From NCBI RefSeq assembly GCF_913063425.1, contig NZ_CAJXYK010000041.1, positions 1-57,924 of the forward strand: a stretch of DNA of 57,924 bases. The letters run 5' to 3'. The translations under genes were made by a program, and so were the position numbers. Of this stretch, positions 24,645-39,011 are shown piece after piece. Below the pieces are notes generated by a model, which saw only the letters and a list, made by a program, of their open reading frames with translations, searched no databases and had not been told where the DNA came from. Positions within the stretch are counted from its first letter, which is position 1. Every line of letters starts with the position of its first letter. Source of the stretch: an uncultured Thiohalocapsa sp. GTDB taxonomy: Bacteria; Pseudomonadota; Gammaproteobacteria; Chromatiales; Chromatiaceae.

Positions 24645-26894
24645 ATGGCCATCCCGATCGCAGCGCTGACGCTCCTCCCTGCCGGTGTCTTCGCCATCGC
24701 CCCAGCCCATCGGGTCCGGCGCAGGCAGGGCGTGCGCCGGCTGAAGCAGGCGGCGACCGCCGTCGATGCGAGGTCGGCTTCCTCGCCGCAGTCGCAGGCA
24801 GCAGCCGAGCCCGGCCCCTGGGAGCGCGCGCTGCACCAGCTGATCCAGGCCCGAGTCGATCCCCTGCTGGGCGGGGACCGCGAGCGCCACTTGCGTGAGC
24901 TCTCCGGGCGCTCCGACGAGCTGGTGCTGGGCGAGCGCGAGCGGGCGGTCAACCTGCGCATGGCCTTCTCGACGCTGCTGCTGGCGGTCAGCATTGTCAC
25001 GCTCCCCTTGCCGTTCTGGGTGCGCGCGCTGACCTGCCTGCCGATGGCCGCCTATCTGGTCCGCGGCGAGCTGGAGCTCGCGCTCGAGGCCCTGTTCCGG
25101 CAGCGGCGCCCGTCGGTGGCGCTGCTCAATGCCTTCTATCAGACCGCGCTGTGGCTCGGTGGCTACTACGTGGTCGGCGCGAGCCTGTTCGTGCTTGGAA
25201 CGCTCGGCGGCAAGATCTCCTCCATTGCCGAAGACCGCTCGCAGCAGGGCCTCGCCGACGCCTTCGGCCAGCATCCGCAGACGGTTTGGGTGGCGGTGGA
25301 CGGTACCGAGCTGGAGGTCCCGTTCGAGTCGGTGAAAATCGGCGACACCGTGGTCGTCCACGCCGGCGAGATGATCCCCATCGATGGCCGCATCACCCAC
25401 GGCAGCGCCAGCGTGGATCAGCACCGCCTGACCGGCGAGGCACAGCCCGCCGATAAGGGGGTCGGCGACGAGGTGCTCGCGTCCACGCTGGTGCTGGCGG
25501 GCTCGCTGCACATCCGCGCGGATCAGGCCGGGTCCGAGACGGTCGCCGCCAAGATCGGCGAGCTGTTGAACAACACCGCGAGCTACCAGCTCGCGGTCAC
25601 CGGCAAGGCCGAGCGCCTCGCCGACGATGCCGTGCTGCCGACCTTCGCGGTCGCCGGCGTGGCCGGCCTCCTGGTCGGCTACCAGGCCATGGTCGCCGTC
25701 GCCAGCACGATGGTGGGGATCGGTCTGCGCATGAGCGGGCCCATTGCCCTGCTGAATTATCTGAACCGGGCGGCCCGCGGCGGCATCCTGATCAAGGACG
25801 GGCGCTCCCTGGAGCTGTTGACCTCCATCGATACGGTGGTGTTCGACAAATCCGGCACCCTGACACTGGACGAGCAGCAGGTGGTGGAGATCGACAGCTT
25901 CGGCGAGCGCGACGGCGATGCGCTCCTGACCCTCGCCGCCGCCGTCGAGCAGCGCCAGTCGCATCCGGTTGCGCGGGCGATCCTCGCCTGTGCGGCGGCA
26001 CGCGATCTGCCGCTGCCGGCCGTCACCGAGCCCCGCTGCGAGCTCGGCTTCGGGATGCAGGCGCGGGTGCGGGGCGAGCTGGTGCAGGTGGGCAGCGAGC
26101 GCTTCATGACCCAGAGCGGCATCGACCTGCCGCCGCCCGCGCTGGCCCGGCTGCACGCCGCCCGTGACCAGGGTCGGGCCATGGTGATGATCGCCGTGGA
26201 CGGCCGGCTGGCCGGCGCCGTCGAGCTGGAGGCCAGGCTGCGGCCGGAGGCGGCCGATGTCTTGGCCGCGCTGCGCCGGCGCGGACTCAAGCTCTACATC
26301 ATCTCCGGCGACCAGGAGGAACCCACACGCCGGCTCGCCGAGACCCTCGGCATCGACGACTATCACGCCAATACGCTGCCGGCGGACAAGGCCGCCCTGG
26401 TGGAGCAGCTGCAGCAGCAGGGCCGATCGATCTGCTTCGTCGGCGACGGCATCAACGACTCCATCGCCCTGAAGAAGGCCAATGTCTCCGTGTCACTGAC
26501 CGGCGCGACCCGGGTCGCCACCGACACGGCGCAGGTCGTCCTGCTCGACGGGACCCTGCGCCAGCTCCCCGGGCTCTTCCATCTGGCCGCAGGCATGGAG
26601 CGCAACTTCCAGCGCGGCCTTGCCATTGCGACGGTGCCGGTGCTCGGCATCTGGGGCGGGGTGCTGTTCCTGCATCTCGGCGTCCTCGGCGCCGCGGCCT
26701 TGTTCGAGCTGAGCCTCTGGGCCGGCATCGCCAATGCACTGCGACCCGTGTCGCTGCCGCAGCCTGCGCACGCGCAGCCGCTTGATGCGGATGAGCGGCC
26801 GCCGCGTCTTGCCGAGGCCGACGCGCAGCCGCAACAACACCCGCCCGAGCAGACGCCGGTCTGCCCGAGCGAGGCCGGCAGGCAGGCTGCTTAG
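24645..26894 (+). CDS. P1B-like P-type ATPase lacking the CPx motif, with DKSGT (copy B)
   Basis: A 749-residue pump homologue. TGEA near residue 262 stands where TGES is usual (the essential TGE is kept). The phosphorylation loop near 400 reads DKSGTLT instead of DKTGTLT, and GDGINDS lies near 600. The CPC position before GILIKDG has no Cys (VGIGLRMSGP). The first 110 residues hold one helix and an Arg/Ala-rich linker, with no metal-binding domain; the last 55 residues are a Pro/Gln/Glu tail. It is most similar to copy A at 4234. It sits between the divergent halves of the biosynthetic cluster, so a role in self-protection or export is possible, but the substrate is unknown. ATG 24645 follows AGAGG. 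Confidence 0.8.
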   Translation: MAIPIAALTLLPAGVFAIAPAHRVRRRQGVRRLKQAATAVDARSASSPQSQAAAEPGPWERALHQLIQARVDPLLGGDRERHLRELSGRSDELVLGERERAVNLRMAFSTLLLAVSIVTLPLPFWVRALTCLPMAAYLVRGELELALEALFRQRRPSVALLNAFYQTALWLGGYYVVGASLFVLGTLGGKISSIAEDRSQQGLADAFGQHPQTVWVAVDGTELEVPFESVKIGDTVVVHAGEMIPIDGRITHGSASVDQHRLTGEAQPADKGVGDEVLASTLVLAGSLHIRADQAGSETVAAKIGELLNNTASYQLAVTGKAERLADDAVLPTFAVAGVAGLLVGYQAMVAVASTMVGIGLRMSGPIALLNYLNRAARGGILIKDGRSLELLTSIDTVVFDKSGTLTLDEQQVVEIDSFGERDGDALLTLAAAVEQRQSHPVARAILACAAARDLPLPAVTEPRCELGFGMQARVRGELVQVGSERFMTQSGIDLPPPALARLHAARDQGRAMVMIAVDGRLAGAVELEARLRPEAADVLAALRRRGLKLYIISGDQEEPTRRLAETLGIDDYHANTLPADKAALVEQLQQQGRSICFVGDGINDSIALKKANVSVSLTGATRVATDTAQVVLLDGTLRQLPGLFHLAAGMERNFQRGLAIATVPVLGIWGGVLFLHLGVLGAAALFELSLWAGIANALRPVSLPQPAHAQPLDADERPPRLAEADAQPQQHPPEQTPVCPSEAGRQAA

Positions 26895-27084
26895 CCGCAC
26901 CGCGCCCGGCGCTTGGCAAAGACAACAAAGGGCTTGGCAGCCCGAACGGAATCCGCCCGGTCGGCCACGGGCCCTGCGGTATCGTCCCTCCACGCCTGCG
27001 GCTCGCCGCGAGCCGCCGCGCCTCACCGAGGTGCCCCGTCACAGATCAGCGACCGGCGCCGTCTCGGCCGCTGTCGAAACAACC

Positions 27085-28068
27085 ATGCAGGTAGTGGATA
27101 TGACCGACTTCGTCGCCAGCACGGACCAGGCCGCGCAGACCCTCGCCGGCGTCATTCGGGACACACCGCTGACGCCCGCCATCGAGCTGGGACGGGAGGT
27201 CGGCGCCCGGGTCTTCATGAAGCAGGAGAACCTGCAGCTCACCAACTGCTGCAAGGCACGCAGTGCCTATTACATGTTGTCCAGCCTGGCCCCGGAGCAG
27301 CGCCGGCACGTCGTGACCGTGTCCACCGGCAACAACGGCATCTCCATGTCCTGGGCCATGCACGAGCTGGGCATTCCCGGCACCGTATTCCTACCCAGCA
27401 GCGTCAGGGCGCACAAGGTCGAGGTGATCCGGCAGCACCCGGTGGAGGTCATCTTCAGCGGCGACGACATCGTCGAGGCCGAGGTCACGGCCCGCGCCTT
27501 CGCCGCCGAGCACGGCGCCACCTTCCGTTCGCCGTACAACGAATATGACGCGATGGTCGCGCAGGCGACCATCGTCCGCGAGGTGCTGGCGCAGCTCGAG
27601 GCGGTGGGCGAGCGGCTGGATGCGATCCTGGTGCCCGTGGGCGGCGGCGGCCTGATCGGCGGCATCGCGAGCTACCTGCGGCAGGTCGCGCCGAGCTGCC
27701 GGGTGATCGGCGTGCAGCCCGAGCACTCGGCGATCATGGCCCTGTCGGTGCGCGCCGGCGAGATCCTGGACATCCCGTCATTGCCCACGCTGTCCGACGC
27801 CACCGCCGGCGGTGTCGAGCAGGGCGCCGTCACCTTCCCGGTCTGCCGCGATGCGGTGGACGATTACATCCTGGTGAGCGAGGCGGAGATTGCCGACGCG
27901 ATGCTGCTGCTCGACGCGCAGCACGGCATCGCCGTGGAGGGCTCCGGCGCGCTCGCGGTCGCCGCGCTGCGGCAGTGTCCGGAGCAGTTCAAGGGCAAGA
28001 CGGTGGCGCTGCTGCTCTGCGGCGCCAATGTGGACCCCTCGCTGCTGGCGCGGCTGCGTGATGGTTGA
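27085..28068 (+). CDS. PLP-dependent threonine dehydratase-like enzyme
   Basis: A 327-residue fold-type II PLP enzyme of the threonine/serine dehydratase-EutB group. The PLP-Lys segment reads LTNCCKARSAYYML where threonine dehydratases have SFKxRGA, so the Lys is kept but both flanks differ. STGNNGIS corresponds to the substrate-phosphate loop, PVGGGGLIGGIAS is the glycine loop holding PLP phosphate, and AVEGSGALAV closes the site. There is no ACT regulatory domain, so it is not the biosynthetic IlvA. It probably makes a dehydro or 2-oxo acid, or a diamino acid by beta-replacement, for the assembly line. An in-frame ATG at 27100 is an alternative start. The nitrilase gene follows after 3 bases. 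Confidence 0.8.
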   Translation: MQVVDMTDFVASTDQAAQTLAGVIRDTPLTPAIELGREVGARVFMKQENLQLTNCCKARSAYYMLSSLAPEQRRHVVTVSTGNNGISMSWAMHELGIPGTVFLPSSVRAHKVEVIRQHPVEVIFSGDDIVEAEVTARAFAAEHGATFRSPYNEYDAMVAQATIVREVLAQLEAVGERLDAILVPVGGGGLIGGIASYLRQVAPSCRVIGVQPEHSAIMALSVRAGEILDIPSLPTLSDATAGGVEQGAVTFPVCRDAVDDYILVSEAEIADAMLLLDAQHGIAVEGSGALAVAALRQCPEQFKGKTVALLLCGANVDPSLLARLRDG

Positions 28069-28071
28069 TCC

Positions 28072-28812
28072 GTGGCCGGCCGAGACCAACGCCGGCTGCG
28101 CCTGGCCGTGGCCTCGCTGCGGATCGAGGCCGATCCCGAGCACAATCTCGCCCGGCTGCTCGACTGGATGGCAGAGGCGCACCGGGCCGGCGCGCAGCTG
28201 GTCTGCTTCCCCGAATACTGCCTGAATCCGGTGATCGAGCATCGGGTCGATCTCGCCGAGCCGATTCGGGCGTTGTGCGCGGCCTGTCGGCAGCACGGGC
28301 TCTGGGCCGTGCTCGGTGCGGAATCCGGCGTCGCCGGGGCGCGGCGCAACAGCATCCTGCTGATCGCACCGGACGGCGCGATCCGCCGGTGCTACGACAA
28401 GGTCCATCTCTGGCGGCGCGAGCGGCAGTTCTTTCAGCCGGGTGCCGATGCACCGCCGGTCGTCGACATCGGGCCATGCCGCATCGGCATCATCTGCTGC
28501 TGGGACATGGCCTTTGCGCACGACGTCGCCGCCTTGGCGGCCGCCGGTGCGGAGCTGATCCTCTGCCCCAGCCGGCTCGTCGATGCGGCGCTCGACGCCG
28601 AGCCGCTGCGCGTGCTGCCGCTGGCCCGCGCCTTCGAGAATCTCGTGTACTTCGTCCTGTGCGACGCCGTGGCGGACGACACCCTCGCCGAATCCATGAT
28701 TTGCCACCCCCTTGGTGTCCGCCATCGCATCGCGCACGCCGAGGGCCTGATGGTCGCCGACCTGAGCCTCGACGAGCTGGCCGACCTGCGCGACTACTAT
28801 CGCGGCAGCTGA
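28072..28812 (+). CDS. Nitrilase-superfamily carbon-nitrogen hydrolase
   Basis: A 246-residue amidohydrolase. The catalytic Glu (FPEY, about 48), Lys (YDKVHL, about 110) and Cys (ICCWDMAF, about 143) triad is complete. Family members hydrolyse amides, ureides or nitriles; nearest in style are omega-amidase and N-carbamoylputrescine amidase-type proteins. In a cluster with an amidinotransferase and carbamoyltransferases it could trim an amide or carbamoyl/ureido group; the substrate is not readable. It starts with GTG 28072, just after the stop of the dehydratase-like gene, and is followed after 15 bases by the PKS/NRPS gene, so the three are co-transcribed. Confidence 0.85.
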   Translation: MAGRDQRRLRLAVASLRIEADPEHNLARLLDWMAEAHRAGAQLVCFPEYCLNPVIEHRVDLAEPIRALCAACRQHGLWAVLGAESGVAGARRNSILLIAPDGAIRRCYDKVHLWRRERQFFQPGADAPPVVDIGPCRIGIICCWDMAFAHDVAALAAAGAELILCPSRLVDAALDAEPLRVLPLARAFENLVYFVLCDAVADDTLAESMICHPLGVRHRIAHAEGLMVADLSLDELADLRDYYRGS

Positions 28813-28827
28813 GGCGCCGCCATTGCG

Positions 28828-31800
28828 ATGACACCGGACGCTGACTCACATCTGCTCGCGCCCTTCGCGGCGTACGCGCGGCACGCCCCGGACGCGGTCG
28901 CCTTGGTGACCGGGGAGGGCACCGTCGGCTACGGCGAGCTCGCCGCACGCGCCGAGCGCATCGCCGGCGCATTGGCGGAGCTGGGTGTCGGTGCCGCGCG
29001 CGATGCCGGCGAGCCGGTCGGCCTGTGCATGCATCGCGGCGCCGATGCGGTTGCGGCGATGCTGGGCATCCTGCTGGCCGGCGGCGCCTATGTCCCCATC
29101 GACCCCGGCTATCCCGCCGCGCTGCGCCGACGCATGGTGCGCGAGGCCGGCCTGCGGCGGCTGCTGACCGACGGCCCGGAAGCCGCCGCGGGGCTCGCCG
29201 ACGCCTGCGAGCAGGTGTTGACGGCGGCGGACCTGGCGCGCGGCGCCGTCCCCCGCACCGCTTCCCCGCCGGCACCGGCGGACGACCGCCTCTTCCACGT
29301 GCTGTACACCTCGGGCAGCACGGCGACGCCGAAGGGCGTCTGCGGCACCCATGGCCAGATGCACGCACGGCTGGCCTGGCTTTGGCGGACCTTCCCGCTG
29401 GCCGACGACGAGCTGGTCTGCCACAAGACGGCGCTGCACTTCGTCGATGCCAGCCTGGAGGTCTTCGGCACGCTGCTGCAGGGTCGCCCGCTGTTGATCG
29501 CGCGCGAGTCGGACACCGCGAGTCCGGCGCGCTTCATCGAGCTGTTGGCCGCACACGGGGCAACGCGGCTCTCGCTGGTGGTCTCGCAGCTGCGCGCGCT
29601 GTTGCTCGCCGCGCCCGATCTGGGGCGCCGGCTGCCGCGGCTGCGGCTGTGCATCGTCAGCGGCGAACGGCTGACGGCCGAGCTGGTGGACGCCTTTCGG
29701 CGGGCGCTGCCCGACACCGCGCTGGTCAATCTCTACGGCTGCAGCGAGGTCCCCGAAATCAGCTGCACCGCGATCACCCCCGATACCGCGCTCGACGACT
29801 CGGGCGCGCCCATCGGCCGCCCCATCCCCGGCACCGAAGTGCGCATCGTCGACGACGACCTGCGCGAGGTGGCCCCCGGGGAAACCGGCGAGCTGCTGGC
29901 GGGCGGCCCGCTGCTGGCCGGCGGCTATCTGCATCGCCCCGAGGAGACCGCGGCGCGCTTCATCGCGCACCCCTTCGGCGGCAGTGGCCGGCTCTACCGC
30001 ACCGGCGACCGGGTACGGCTCGGCGCCGACGGCCAACTGCGCTTCGCCGGACGCGGCGATGACCAGGTCAAGGTGCGCGGCCATCGCATCGAGCTCTCGG
30101 CGGTGGAGGCCGCCGTGCTCGCCTGCGCCGGCGACGTCGAGGCCGCCGCGGCCGTGGTGCAGCAGGACCCGGGCCTGGCCGAGAACCGCAGCCTGGTGGT
30201 GTTCGTGACCCCGGCGAGGCTGGACACGCGGGGATTGTTGGGCAGGTTGCGCGCGGGCGTCGCGCGGCACCTGGTGCCCCAGCGGGTCATCGCGCTGGAC
30301 CACCTGCCGACCACGCCGAGCGGCAAGCTCGACCGGCGGCGCCTCGCGGCCCTGAGCAGCACCGCCCCTGCGTCGCCTGCCGCGGCCGACGGCGACACGC
30401 AGGGCCGGATCGCGCAACTGTGGTGCGAGGTGCTGCAGCGCGATGCCGTCGGCCCACAGGACGGCTTCTTCGACGTCGGCGGCGACTCGCTGGCCCTGGC
30501 CCAGCTCCATGGGCGCCTGCAGGACGCCTTCCCGCACTGCCGATTGACCCCGGCGCAGCTGCTGGAGTACCCGACCATCGCCGCCCAGGCCGCCTATCTC
30601 GGGCGCGCGCCGGGCCGCGCTGCGGAGGCCGCCGCAGGTCCGGTGCAGGCGCACCGCGACGGGCAGGGCGCTGCGGCGCAGGAGATCGCCGTCATCGGCA
30701 TGGCCTGCCGCTTCCCCGGTGCCGCGACGCCGGAGGCGTTCTGGCAGGGCCTGCGCGACGGCGTCGATGCCATCGCGGACTTCTCCGATGCCGAGCTGGA
30801 GCAGCCGGACCCGCGGCTGCGCGCCGACCCGGACTATGTCAAGGCCGGGGCCGTGCTCGACGACATCGCCGGCTTCGACGCGGATCTGTTCGGCTACACC
30901 GACAAGGAGGCGGCGCTGCTGGACCCGCAGCAGCGCCTGCTGCTGGAGTGCGCCTGGGAGGCAATGGAGCGGGCCGGGGTGGTGCCGGGCGGGCGCATCG
31001 GCGTCTACGCCGGCAGCAGCCAGAGCGGCTATTTCCTGAACCAGGTCGCCACGCACCGACCGGTCACCGAGGCGACCTTGCAGGAATACCAGGCCAACCT
31101 GGCCAACGACCGCAACTTCCTCGCCACCCGCATCGCCTACAAGCTCGCCCTCAGCGGACCGGCCATGACGGTGCAGACCGCCTGCTCCACCGGCCTGGTG
31201 GTGGTCCACCTGGCCTGCCAGGCACTGCGCGCGGGCGAATGCGATGCGGCCCTGGCCGGCGCGGTTGCGCTGCGGGTGCCGCAGAAGGCCGGCTATCTGT
31301 TCGAGGAAGGCATGATCCGCTCCCCGGACGGGCGCTGCCGGGCCTTCGACGCGGATGCCGAGGGGACCCTCTTCGGCAGCGGCGTCGGCGTGGTGCTGCT
31401 GAAGCCGCTGGCGCGGGCGCAGGCCGACGGCGACCCGATCCTCGCCGTCATCAAGGGCTCGGCGATCAACAACGACGCCGCCGCCAAGGCCGGCTTCACG
31501 GCGCCGAGCGCCGCCGGGCAGTCCGCGGTGATCGCGAGCGCCCTCGACGCCGCGCGGGTCGATCCGAACAGCATCGGCTATATCGAGGCCCATGGCACCG
31601 GCACGCGGCTCGGCGATCCCATCGAGATCGCCGCGCTGACCCGCGCCTTTGCCGAGCGCGGCCGGCGGGCGGACGGCGGCCCGCGCTGTGCCGTCGGCTC
31701 GGTCAAGACCAACATCGGCCATCTGGACGAGGCGGCCGGCATCGCCGGCTTCATCAAGACCGTGCTCGCGCTCCGGCACCGGGAGATCCCGCCGAGTCTG

Positions 31801-34800
31801 CATTACCGCAACCCGAACCCGGCGATCGACTTCACCGACAGCCCGTTCGAGGTCAATGCCAGGCTGCGACCCTGGCCGGCGCCGCCGGAGACCCCGCGCC
31901 GGGCAGGGGTCAGCTCCTTTGGCATGGGCGGCACCAATTGCCATCTGGTGCTGGAAGAGGCCCCCGCGCAAGCGCAGCCCGCCGCGCCGCCGCTTGCGAC
32001 GACGCGGCCCTCGCACCAGCTGTTGGTGCTTTCCGCCGCCGGCGGCCCGGCCCTGCAGGCGCTGGTGGGCCGCTGGCGCGAGCTGCTCGACGAGTCCCCG
32101 GCGCCCGACCTGACCTCGCTCTGCGCGACGGCCGCCACCGGCCGGCGCCACCTGGGCCGGCGCTGCGCGGTGGTGGCGGCCTCCACCGCAGCGCTGCGCG
32201 AGCGGCTCGCGGCCCTGTCGGTGCCGGCGCAGCCGCCCGCCGGCGATGGGGGCGGCACCGGCAAGATCGCCTTCCTGTTCACCGGCCAGGGCGCCCAGTA
32301 CGCCAATATGGCCCGCGGCCTGTACGACTCCTGCGCGCCGTTCCGAGCCACCCTCGACCGCTGTGCCGAGATCCTGAAGCCACTGCTGCCGCGGCCCCTG
32401 ACCGAGGTCATGTTCTGCGCGGCGGACGCGACGTCCGCCGCCGATGCCCTGCTGGCCGAGACCCGCTACACGCAGCCGGCGCTGTTCGCCGTCGAGTACG
32501 CCCTGGCGGAGCTGTGGCAATCCTGGGGCATCGTGCCCGATCTGGTCATGGGTCACAGCGTCGGCGAGTATGTCGCCGCCTGCGTCGCCGGGGTCATCAC
32601 GCTGGAGGACGCCCTGCGCGTCGTCGCCGAGCGCGGCCGGCTGATCCAGGCCCTGCCCGCCGGCGGCGGCATGCTGGCGGTGGCGCTGGACGAGGCGCAG
32701 ACGCGTGATCTGCTCAGCGCACACGCCGGCGATGACGTCGCCGTTGCCGCCGTCAACGGGCCCGCGCAGACGGTGGTCTCGGGGCGCGTGGCGGCGCTCG
32801 ATGTCATCGCCGCGACGCTCGCGGGGCAGGGCATCGACCACCGGCGCTTAAGCGTCTCCCACGCCTTCCATTCACCGTTGCTGGAGCCGATGCTCGGCCC
32901 CTTCGCCGGGGTCTTGCGCTCGGTGCGCTGGGCCGAGCCCAGGCTGGCGGTGATCTCCAACGTCACCGGCGCCCGCGTCACCGGCGAGCTGACGGACCCG
33001 GACTACTGGGTCGAGCACACCCGCTCGGCCGTGCGCTTCGCCGCCGGCGTCGCGACGCTGCTCGATGCCGGCGCCGGCACCCTGATCGAGATCGGCCCGG
33101 CACCGACCCTGCTCGGCATGGCCGCCGCGACGGTCGCGGCGCGGGACGCTGCTCCGCCGCTGCTCGTCCCCAGCCTGCGGCGCGGACAGGACGACTGGGC
33201 GCAGCTTCTGGACGGCCTCGGCCGGCTCTACACGGCCGGTGCCGACATCCACTGGCATGGCCTCTACGCGGGCCAGCACTGGCGTCGGCGGTCCCTGCCC
33301 ACCACCGTGTTCCAGCACAAGCGCTGCTGGATCGACGCGCCGGCGGGCGCCGCGGCGCCCGGCGCATCCGAGCCCGTGCCGGAGGAGCGGCTGCTCGCGG
33401 CCGCGCGGCAGTTGCAGCGCCAGGGCGAGCTCGCGCCGGGGGAGGCGGAGCGGCTGGTGCCGCTGCTGCTGGCGGCACTGCGGGCGCAGCCGCCCGGCGG
33501 GCAGGCGGCCGAGCCCTGGCAGGGGCTGCTCTACACTCCCGAGTGGCGGCTGATGCCCGCGGGGCACGATGCCCGGCACGCCGGCGCGGCAGCGGAGAAG
33601 GCCCCGGCCGGGACCGGTTCCTGGCTCATCCTCGCCGACGGGGAGGGCATCGGTGCGGCGCTGGCGGCGCGTATCGAGGCCGCCGGCGACCGCGCCCTGC
33701 TGCTGGACGCCGGCCCGGCATCGCAGACCCTCGCCGCTCGGCCGGGCAGTGGCGATGCGCGCGACCCGGGGCAGGTCGCGGCCTGGTTGCAGCGCCGCGC
33801 CGGCACGTCGGCCGGCGCAGGCGCCGACCGCATCGTCTGCCTCTGGGGCCTGGATGCGAGGGCCGACGAAGACGCCGACGGCCCGGCGCTGCTCGCGGCC
33901 GGCGAGCGGGTGCATCCTGCTGTCTCCGCCATGCTGTCCGCGCTGGCGGGGCCTGCCGCCGAGGGCGTGCGCCTCTGGCTGGTGACCCGCGGTGCCCAGC
34001 CCGTCGGCACGGCATCGGCGGGCATCGATCCGGTGCAGTCCACGCTCTGGGGCCTCGGTCGCACCTTCGCGCTGGAACAGCCGCAGCGCTGGGGCGGCCT
34101 GGTCGATCTGAGCCCGCGGCAAGGCCCGGACGACTGCGCCCGGGCGCTGTGGGCCGAGCTGCGCCGGGGCGATGTCGGCGAGCAGGTCGTCCTGCGCGAC
34201 GCCGGCCGCTACCTGGCGCGCCTGGTGCCGCAGGGCGAGCCGGCCGGCGCAACCGCCGCACCGGTCCGGGCCGACGGGGCCTACCTGGTCACCGGCGGCC
34301 TCGGTGCCCTGGGCCTGGACGTCGCCGAGGCGCTGGCGGACCTGGGGGCGCGGCATCTGGTGCTCGCGAGCCGGCGCGGCCTGCGCAGCGACGCGCAGCG
34401 CAACCGGGTCGAGCAACTGCGTGCGCGCGGTGTCGCGGTGACGGCGCCGGCGCTCGACGTGGCCGACGAGGCGGCGCTCGCCGCGCTGCTGGGGCGTTTC
34501 CGCGCGCCGCAGGCCGATGCCGACGGGCCTGCCGATCTGCCGCCGCTGAGGGGCATCGTGCACGCCGCCGGCACCATTGCCACGGAGCCGTCGCCACGGC
34601 CCGACTGGCCCCGGGTGGCGTCGGTCCTCGGCCCCAAGCTCGTCGGCGGGTGGGCACTGCATCGGCTCTCCCGCGGTCATGGCCTGGACTTCTTCGTGCT
34701 GTTCTCGTCCGCCTCGTCACTGCTCGGGCTCGGCGGGCATGCGGACTATGCCGCGGCCAACGCCGGTCTCGATGCGCTGGCTGCCCATCGGCGCCAGCAG

Positions 34801-35468
34801 GGGTTGCCGGCACTGAGCATCGGCTGGGGCGACTGGGCCGACACCGGCATGGCGGCCATGGCCCCCGCGGGGGCGGACGCCGCGGCACAGACCGGCCTCG
34901 GCGCCCTGCCGGTGGCGCAGGCGCGCGCGGCCTTCAGGGCGCTGCTCGGAAGCAATGGTCACCTGGCCGTCGTGCGGGCGGACTGGCAGCGCTTCCTGGC
35001 GAGCTTCGAGGCGCACCGGGTATTCCTCGCCGATTGCCTCGGGGACGGTGCCGCCGCTGTTCCAGGGCCGTCCGCCGACGGGCAGAGCCTACCGGCAAGG
35101 CTCGCCGCGGCCGGGCCTGACGAGCGGGCGCAACTGCTTGGCCGGCATCTGCCGGCGCTGGTCGCCGAGGTCCTGGGCCGGGCCGATGCCGGCGCCCTGG
35201 ACCCCGCGGCCAACCTGCTCACGCTCGGCTTCGACTCCTTGCTGCTGATCGAGCTGCGCAACCGGCTGCGCCAGGACCTGGGCGTGCAGATTCCGCTGCC
35301 GCAGATGCTCCAGGGCATGCCGATCAACGACCTGGCGGCTGCGGCCGCGGCCCGTCTCGGCACCGGCTCAGCCGCTTCCGGGGCACCGCCGCGACCGGCC
35401 GCGCACGGCGCCGAAGCGCCGGCGACACCCTTGACAACCGAGGCGGGCAAGCCCGCCGGAGACGCCAC

Positions 35469-35490
<22 letters not shown>
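28828..35490 (+). CDS. Hybrid loading NRPS/PKS: A-PCP-KS-AT-KR-ACP
   Basis: 2220 residues. A domain about 1-510 (A3 YTSGSTATPKGV, A5 NLYGCSE, A8 GRGDDQVKVRGHRIELS); PCP about 530-595 (DVGGDSLALAQL); KS about 619-1045 (active Cys in TVQTACSTG, His in EAHGTGTRLGDP and NIGHLDEAAG); AT about 1149-1440 with GHSVGEY and the malonyl-CoA-type HAFHSP; no dehydratase; KR about 1815-2010 (TGGLGALGLDVA, YAAANAGLD); ACP about 2100-2170 (GFDSLLLIEL). No condensation domain precedes A, so this is a loading plus one ketide extension, predicted to give a beta-hydroxy unit. The A pocket lines up as V-D-L-S-C-V-L-E-I-K by eye, so it lacks the Asp that binds an alpha-amine, and Glu330 could pair with a cationic side group. 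It overlaps the next gene by 22 bases. Confidence 0.95.

Positions 35491-39007
<3,517 letters not shown>

Positions 39008-39011
<4 letters not shown>

Noticed and set aside
24228..26366. Minus-strand 712-codon open frame under P-type ATPase B
   Set aside because: Shadow of the ATPase, Gly/Gln/His-rich and without motifs.
28846..32841. Minus-strand 1331-codon open frame under the PKS gene
   Set aside because: Shadow of the megasynthase in GC-rich DNA; no domains, Gly/Ala/Gln/Arg-rich.
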